DNA of 18,188 nucleotides, taken from assembly GCA_905192935.1 (NCBI GenBank), contig CAJJMX010000010.1, forward strand, positions 1 through 18,188, given 5' to 3'. Each line of letters opens with the position of its first letter. The stretch's first letter is position 1. The DNA is from an uncultured Mailhella sp. (GTDB lineage: Bacteria; Desulfobacterota; Desulfovibrionia; Desulfovibrionales; Desulfovibrionaceae). This document shows positions 13,781-18,188 of the stretch, one piece after another. Under the pieces are notes generated by a model that did no database searches, was not told where the DNA came from, and saw only the letters and a list, made by a program, of their open reading frames with translations. Both the position numbers and the translations under genes were made by a program.

Positions 13781-15430
13781 ATGTCCAGACGTTTTCTGCC
13801 CGCCATATGGGCATTTACCCTTCTGTTCCTGATGATGCAAGTGCCCGCCATGGCGGCCACCTATGTGGTTGCGCCATTTTCGGTGTCAGGCGCACAGGGA
13901 TATTCCTATCTCGGACAGGCCGTGCCGTCCATGCTGACGTCGCGTCTGTACCTGCAGGGCAAGTTCGAGCCCGTCGAGCGTCAGGACGCCGCTCTGAAGG
14001 AAAAGGCTCCTGCTTCGAAGGACGCCGCTTCCGCCATGGCCCGCAGGTTCGGCGCCGACTACATCGTGTGGGGCAGCGTCACGGTCATGGGCGATCAGGC
14101 CAGTCTCGACGTGAGCGCGCTGTCTCCCGACGGCAAGGTGTGGAAGGAAGCCGCCACGAGTCCTGTGAACGCCCTCATCGGCGGATTGCAGAATGTGGCC
14201 GACAGCATCAACGTTGAAGTGTTCGGCCGTACCGACGTGACCCGTGCCGCCGCTTCCGCCGGTGCTCCGAGCAGCGCCTTCGTCATGAACGAGACCCGCG
14301 GCCGCGTGCAGAACGGCACCTATCTCAATCCGTCCCTGCGCTACCAGGGCACCGAGGATGAACGTTCCCAGATCCGCAGCCAGATGCTCGGCTTTGAATG
14401 CCTCGGCATGGAAGTGGCGGACATCGACGGCGACGGCAAAAACGAAGTGCTTCTGCTCAACGACAACTCTCTGAACGCCTATGTGTGGAGAGACGGCAAC
14501 AAGCTCGTGCAGATAGGCTCCTATGATCTGCCTTCCTCCATGAAGCCCGTGCTGGCCCGTCATATCAAGCAGGACGGCAGAAACTATGTTGTTCTGACCG
14601 GCTACAACAAGAGCGACACCACGGCCTATTCGCAGGTGCTTCAGTTCTCGAAGGGCAAGTTCAGCGTGGTGGTGCGCAACGTGCGCCGCTACCTCAACGT
14701 AGCCAAGATTCCGCCGCTCTACGCTCCTGTGCTCATCATGCAGGATGGCGACCGCAGCAAGGTCGTGAGCGGTCCGGTCTATGAAGGCCGCATCCGCGGC
14801 GATGAAGTGGTCCGCGGCGGCAGGGTCTCCAATCTGCCTTCCCAGGCCACCGTGTTCAACTTCTCCTGGATCCCTGCCGACAGGGGCAAGAGAGGCGATC
14901 ATCTGGCGCTCATCGCCGAAAACGAGACGCTGCTCACCTTCGACGCCCGCGGCAATCGTCTTGCCGGCACCGAAGACACCTACAGCGGCAGCTCCGTCTA
15001 TGTGGAAGGCGACCGCGGCATAGGTTCTCTTGCCTCCAGCGGCGAAAGCTCCGATGTCGTGCTTTACTATGTGCCCATGCGCATGCCGGTGGTGGATCTC
15101 GACCGTGACGGCCGCTATGAGCTTCTGGCCAACAAGCCCATCACCACGGCAGGCAAGCTGTTCTCGAACTATCGCACCTATCCGCAGGGCGAGATCCATG
15201 CCATGCTGTGGAACGGCATGGGCATGGAACTTCTGTGGAAGACCCGCCGCATCAAGGGCACGGTGTGCGACGTCTCCGTGGCGGACGTGAACAACAACGG
15301 CAAGGTCGATCTTGTGGTGGCCGTCAATTCCTTTGCCGGTCTTTCTTCCGGCATCAAGACCCGCTGCGCCGTGTACCTGTATCCTCTGGATACCACCATG
15401 GTCAACGCCACGCCCAACTATCAGGAATAA
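13781..15430 (+). CDS. Exported VCBS/FG-GAP repeat-like protein with N-terminal FlgO/TolB-N-like domain
   Basis: 549 aa from the ATG at 13781, 6 nt after AAGGAG. A clear Sec signal peptide is present: positive start MSRR, hydrophobic core and AMA before the predicted cut near residue 25. The mature N-terminus (TYVVAPFSVSG, then VPSMLTSRLY) resembles domains that start periplasmic FlgO/TolB-type proteins. The rest contains propeller-type repeats with calcium-loop-like motifs: DIDGDGKNE (Asp214), DLDRDGRYE (Asp439) and DVNNNGKVD (Asp502). The likely location is periplasm or cell surface. No enzymatic motif is seen, so the function is unknown. The DUF1844 gene follows 31 bp downstream and may share the transcript. 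Confidence 0.8.
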   Translation: MSRRFLPAIWAFTLLFLMMQVPAMAATYVVAPFSVSGAQGYSYLGQAVPSMLTSRLYLQGKFEPVERQDAALKEKAPASKDAASAMARRFGADYIVWGSVTVMGDQASLDVSALSPDGKVWKEAATSPVNALIGGLQNVADSINVEVFGRTDVTRAAASAGAPSSAFVMNETRGRVQNGTYLNPSLRYQGTEDERSQIRSQMLGFECLGMEVADIDGDGKNEVLLLNDNSLNAYVWRDGNKLVQIGSYDLPSSMKPVLARHIKQDGRNYVVLTGYNKSDTTAYSQVLQFSKGKFSVVVRNVRRYLNVAKIPPLYAPVLIMQDGDRSKVVSGPVYEGRIRGDEVVRGGRVSNLPSQATVFNFSWIPADRGKRGDHLALIAENETLLTFDARGNRLAGTEDTYSGSSVYVEGDRGIGSLASSGESSDVVLYYVPMRMPVVDLDRDGRYELLANKPITTAGKLFSNYRTYPQGEIHAMLWNGMGMELLWKTRRIKGTVCDVSVADVNNNGKVDLVVAVNSFAGLSSGIKTRCAVYLYPLDTTMVNATPNYQE

Positions 15431-15461
15431 CGATTTATCGCTCAGGTCATTCGGGGGTATC

Positions 15462-15734
15462 ATGTCAGAGAAGAACGACTCGGCCACAGTGCTGCCGGAA
15501 GTGACGTTTTCGACCTTTGTCCTGTCTCTTGCCTCTTCGGCGCTGGTGCATCTCGGCGAGGTGCCCAACCCGGAAACCGGATGCACGTCCTGCAACGAGG
15601 CTCTTGCCCGCAATGCCATAGACGTGCTCACCATGCTTGACGACAAGACCAGGAACGGTCTCACTCCCGAGGAAAGCAAGCTCATGCGCGACGTGCTTTA
15701 TGAGCTGCGCATGAAGTTCGTGGCCCGTTCCTGA
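15462..15734 (+). CDS. DUF1844 domain protein
   Basis: 90 aa from the ATG at 15462, preceded by GGGGG. The core FSTFVLSLASSALVHLGE, then PNPETG, NEALARNAIDVLTML and LYELRMKFV, is the standard DUF1844 pattern, a small family of unknown role widespread in deltaproteobacteria. An insertion with two Cys (CTSC, residues ~41-44) may bind metal or form a disulfide. No signal peptide. It sits 31 bp after the exported propeller-like protein and just before a strong terminator. Confidence 0.88.
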   Translation: MSEKNDSATVLPEVTFSTFVLSLASSALVHLGEVPNPETGCTSCNEALARNAIDVLTMLDDKTRNGLTPEESKLMRDVLYELRMKFVARS

Positions 15735-15753
15735 CGCGCCTCTCACCATCAGC

Positions 15754-15779
15754 GGGCCGGATATTCCGGCCCTTTTTTT
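15754..15779 (+). terminator. Intrinsic terminator after DUF1844 gene
   Basis: Stem GGGCCGGA/TCCGGCCC (8 bp, 3-nt loop, 15754-15772) followed by seven T residues. The T-run ends 10 nt before the argC start, so argC needs either read-through or its own promoter; none is obvious. Confidence 0.92.
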
Positions 15780-15789
15780 GGAGTTTGCC

Positions 15790-16836
15790 ATGCTTCGAGC
15801 CGGACTGGTCGGCGTAACGGGCTATACCGGGATGGAACTTTCCCGCATCCTCGCTTCCCATCCTTCCATCAGGCTGACCGCCGCCACCTCCCGGCAGGAT
15901 GCCGGACGGCGGCTGGATGCCGTGTATCCTTTCCTTCAGGGGCTTCCGGGCGCCGATGTCGTGCTCATGGAGCCTGAGGTGGATGCCCTGGCTGCGAACT
16001 GCGACGTGGTCTTTCTCGCCGTGCCGCACGGCGTGGCCATGGAAATCGGCGCAGCCTTGTATGATGCCGGTGTGAAGGTCGTCGATCTGTCCGCGGATTT
16101 CCGTCTGCGCGACGCCGATGTGTACGAGGCCTGGTACAAGCCCCACACCCGCAGGGAATACCTGGCCCATGCCGTGTACGGACTTCCTGAAATTTACGGC
16201 GAAGAGGTCCGGACGGCCCGTCTCGTGGCCAATCCCGGCTGTTATCCCACGGCGTCCATCCTCGGCCTGTACGCGGCGCTCAAGGGCGGCATCATCCGTA
16301 CGGATGACATCATCATCGACGCCAAGTCCGGCACCACGGGCGCAGGCCGCAAGGCCGTGGTCACCTCTCTGTTCTGCGAGGTGGCCGACTCCTTCCGCCC
16401 CTACAACATCGGCGGACGGCATCGTCACACGCCGGAGATAGAGCAGGAACTGTCCGTGGCCGCAGGCGTGCCCGTCACGGTGTCGTTCAATCCGCATCTT
16501 CTGCCCATAAGCCGGGGTATTCTCGCCACCATCTACACGAAGCTGACAAGTCCGCTTTCGCAGGCCGACGTGCAGGCCATGTACGAGGACTTCTGGAAGG
16601 ACCGCCCCTGGGTGCGCGTGATGCCTTCGGGAAAGCTGCCTGAGACCCGCAACGTGCGCGGGACCATGTTCTGCGACATCGCCGTCACCGTGGATGAACG
16701 CACGGGCCGTCTCATCATAACTTCGGCCATCGACAATCTTTGCCGCGGCGCTTCCGGCCAGGCCGTGGCCAACGCCAATCTGATGTTCGGCCTTCCCGTG
16801 GAAACGGGACTGAACTTTGCTCCGCTGGTTCCGTAG
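15790..16836 (+). CDS. argC: N-acetyl-gamma-glutamyl-phosphate reductase
   Basis: 348 aa, normal for the family. It reduces N-acetyl-glutamyl phosphate to the semialdehyde with NADPH in arginine biosynthesis, in the cytosol. It has the dinucleotide-binding start GLVGVTGYTGMEL and ATSRQDAG. The active-site motif is VANPGCYPT with Cys151. AHAVYGLPE and the C-terminal NLCRGASGQAVANANLMFG are also typical. The ATG at 15790 is preceded by GGAG, which overlaps the end of the upstream terminator T-run. No other arg genes are present in the window. Confidence 0.97.
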   Translation: MLRAGLVGVTGYTGMELSRILASHPSIRLTAATSRQDAGRRLDAVYPFLQGLPGADVVLMEPEVDALAANCDVVFLAVPHGVAMEIGAALYDAGVKVVDLSADFRLRDADVYEAWYKPHTRREYLAHAVYGLPEIYGEEVRTARLVANPGCYPTASILGLYAALKGGIIRTDDIIIDAKSGTTGAGRKAVVTSLFCEVADSFRPYNIGGRHRHTPEIEQELSVAAGVPVTVSFNPHLLPISRGILATIYTKLTSPLSQADVQAMYEDFWKDRPWVRVMPSGKLPETRNVRGTMFCDIAVTVDERTGRLIITSAIDNLCRGASGQAVANANLMFGLPVETGLNFAPLVP

Positions 16837-16854
16837 AGAAGCGGACAGGCACAC

Positions 16855-16889
16855 AAAAAAAAGGACGGCGCACCCCGCCGTCCTTTTTT
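16855..16889. terminator. Bidirectional intrinsic terminator between argC and the LysR gene
   Basis: Stem GGACGGCG/CGCCGTCC (16863-16870 with 16876-16883) with eight A residues before and six T residues after, so it can end both the plus-strand argC and the minus-strand LysR transcripts. Confidence 0.93.
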
Positions 16890-16931
16890 GTGCTCTTCTG
16901 GCTTGATTCTCGTGGAAAAAGTCTTGAAACA

Positions 16932-17873
16932 CTAGCTTGCGCCGGCGTCCGGGGAGGAGGCTTTCGGACGAGGGGGCAGATCGGCGGAAAAGTTCTCGAT
17001 CAGAAATTCCCAGAACAGACGCTCCGCCAGGGAAATTTCCTGCGCGCGTATGGCCACGATGGGAGCGCTGTGGTCAAGTTCCGTGATCGGAATGCTTTTT
17101 GCCACCATCATTCCCTTGCGCACGCGGTAGTCTCTCTGAAACATGGTTCCGGCCTGAATGAACACAGCCTCGTTTCTGATGACGAGGTCGAGGATGTCGT
17201 TTCTTGTTGCCAGTCGGTAGGCGCCGCCGAAATAGGGCTCGTAGCGTGAGGAAACATGATCGGAGTTGTGGGAATAGTAGGCTATGCGCAGGGTCTTCAG
17301 ATCTTCCGGCGTGAGTTCCTTCTTTTTGGCCAGAGGGTGTCCTGCTCCGATGAACATCTTGCGCTCGTCGGTATACAGGGAAACTATTTCACAGCCCATG
17401 GCCCGGGCCTGTTCCCGTATCTTGAGTCCTACGGAGACCAGCGTCACGGCGATATTGGAATGTCCGCTTTTCAAATCGGCAATGATGCCGAAGCTCGGGA
17501 CGTTTCGCACGAAGACGTCTATTTTCGGATGCTGCTTCTTGAAGGGGACCACGATGCTGCCGGTGAGATGAGAGGAGAGCAGCGGCTGGGCGCATACCGA
17601 CACGGTGCCGCCGGCTTCCACGTCCCTGCCGCGGGCGCGTATGCCCTGCACGAGTTCGAGAATGGCACGTGCGTCACGGTAGGTGAGACGCCCGAGGGGA
17701 GTGAGACTGACGCCGCTGTTTCCGCGTTTGAGCAGCGGGCTGCCGAGCTCCTTTTCCAGACTCTTTACGGCGGCGGAAACGGCGGGCTGCGATATGCCCA
17801 GACGTTGCGCGGCTGCGCTGATGGCTCCGGCGTTGGCGGTGGCCACGAAATATTCCAGCTGCTCCAGACGCAT
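16932..17873 (-). CDS. LysR-family transcriptional regulator
   Basis: 313 aa from the ATG at 17873. The N-terminal winged HTH is MRLEQLEYFVATANAGAISAAAQRLGISQPAVSAAVKSLEKEL, given here as positions 1-43 with key residues ISQPAVS; the substrate-binding domain covers about residues 90-300. The ribosome site is purine-rich (GGAAGG upstream, GGAGG touching the ATG). A longer frame to 17957 has an unconvincing N-terminus (MQADSLWCC) and crosses a hairpin. The effector and targets are not readable; a divergent gene beyond 18188 is a likely target. The final ~20 residues are Pro/Ala/Ser-rich and variable. Confidence 0.93.
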   Translation of the reverse strand: MRLEQLEYFVATANAGAISAAAQRLGISQPAVSAAVKSLEKELGSPLLKRGNSGVSLTPLGRLTYRDARAILELVQGIRARGRDVEAGGTVSVCAQPLLSSHLTGSIVVPFKKQHPKIDVFVRNVPSFGIIADLKSGHSNIAVTLVSVGLKIREQARAMGCEIVSLYTDERKMFIGAGHPLAKKKELTPEDLKTLRIAYYSHNSDHVSSRYEPYFGGAYRLATRNDILDLVIRNEAVFIQAGTMFQRDYRVRKGMMVAKSIPITELDHSAPIVAIRAQEISLAERLFWEFLIENFSADLPPRPKASSPDAGAS

Positions 17874-17922
17874 CCTCCCTCCTTCCCTGCTTCCTGAAAG
17901 CCGGCGTCGGGCCGGACTTGCA

Positions 17923-17965
17923 GCAGGCCGGCAACACCATAAGGAATCGGCCTGCAAGGTTTTTT
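17923..17965 (+). terminator. Terminator-like hairpin upstream of LysR gene, plus strand
   Basis: GCAGGCCG (17923-17930) pairs with CGGCCTGC (17948-17955) across a 17-nt loop. AAGG and six T residues follow. The loop is long and no plus-strand gene precedes it, so it may end antisense transcripts or be fortuitous. Confidence 0.4.
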
Positions 17966-18065
17966 CAGACTAACCTGCGGGGGGGCTTCCGGCAAGATTT
18001 TCTCCGAAAGCTTCGAGGTCTGGGGCTTTTTTGACGGGACAAAACGGTTTCCCGTGAAGGAATAT

Positions 18066-18080
18066 TTGAATAAAATTCAA
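18066..18080. promoter_or_regulatory. Candidate LysR-type operator
   Basis: TTGAAT-AAA-ATTCAA is a perfect 6-bp dyad containing the T-N11-A pattern (T18067, A18079) typical of LysR-family sites. It lies about 190 bp upstream of the LysR start. Target assignment is inference. Confidence 0.4.
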
Positions 18081-18188
18081 TTATTACAAGTTGTTTTATA
18101 AAAAATACGGAAGCTTGATCTTTTTGGAATAATAAAAATTTCCCAGGGAATGGAGACTTTTTCACGAAAGAAAATCCGGATTTCTGAG

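Larger units (their letters stand above)
17874..18188. other. 315-bp region upstream of the LysR gene
   Basis: No gene is seen. It becomes AT-rich from 18055. It holds a hairpin with a T-run (17923-17965), a small stem ACGGGA/TCCCGT (18034-18055) and a LysR-type dyad at 18066-18080. It probably contains the LysR promoter and the control region of a gene beyond the window. Confidence 0.5.

Noticed and set aside
1..18188. CRISPR arrays, insertion sequences, prophage or tRNA genes
   Set aside because: No regularly spaced repeats, transposase or integrase motifs, or tRNA-like cloverleaf were seen on reading both strands; a tRNAscan or ISfinder search was not possible here.

Overview
The window is about 60% GC with AT-rich intergenic stretches. 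It reads as chromosomal DNA of an anaerobic deltaproteobacterium, most likely a gut-type Desulfovibrionaceae (Bilophila/Mailhella/Desulfovibrio-like). The evidence is the oxygen-sensitive glycyl radical enzyme system, a UGA-encoded selenoprotein, sigma-54 control, and housekeeping genes typical of that group. The genus is an inference from gene content and style, not from a marker gene.

Left half (1-8150) is an accessory catabolic locus. It holds a truncated APC-type amino-acid/amine permease (minus strand), an 841-bp non-coding gap, and a PAS/AAA+/Fis sigma-54 activator (minus strand). Reading plus are then a glycyl radical enzyme (GRE), its radical-SAM activase, two tandem HesB/IscA-like small proteins and a DUF169 protein, closed by a strong intrinsic terminator. 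The permease and the GRE each have a near-consensus -24/-12 sigma-54 promoter. Their leaders share an exact 17-nt sequence, and A-tract dyads lie about 110 bp upstream of both promoters. This points to one regulon: the activator senses a compound, the permease imports it, and the GRE transforms it.

Two things stand out here. The GRE has a Cys-Val-Ser active-site loop rather than the Cys-x-Glu of known GRE eliminases and arylacetate decarboxylases, so its reaction cannot be assigned. The first HesB-like gene has an in-frame TGA exactly where its tandem paralogue has Cys. A SECIS hairpin with a GGUCU loop follows directly, so it encodes a selenoprotein.

Right half (8151-18188) is mostly core genome. 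It contains an EndoQ-like PHP nuclease fused to a UvrD/Rep-type helicase (minus), a TrmN6-like tRNA methyltransferase (plus), and an RsmF-type rRNA m5C methyltransferase (minus). It continues with a secreted VCBS/FG-GAP-like protein with a DUF1844 protein (plus), argC (plus) and a LysR regulator (minus). Clear intrinsic terminators lie after DUF169, DUF1844 and argC. No tRNA, rRNA, CRISPR array, transposase or phage gene was seen.
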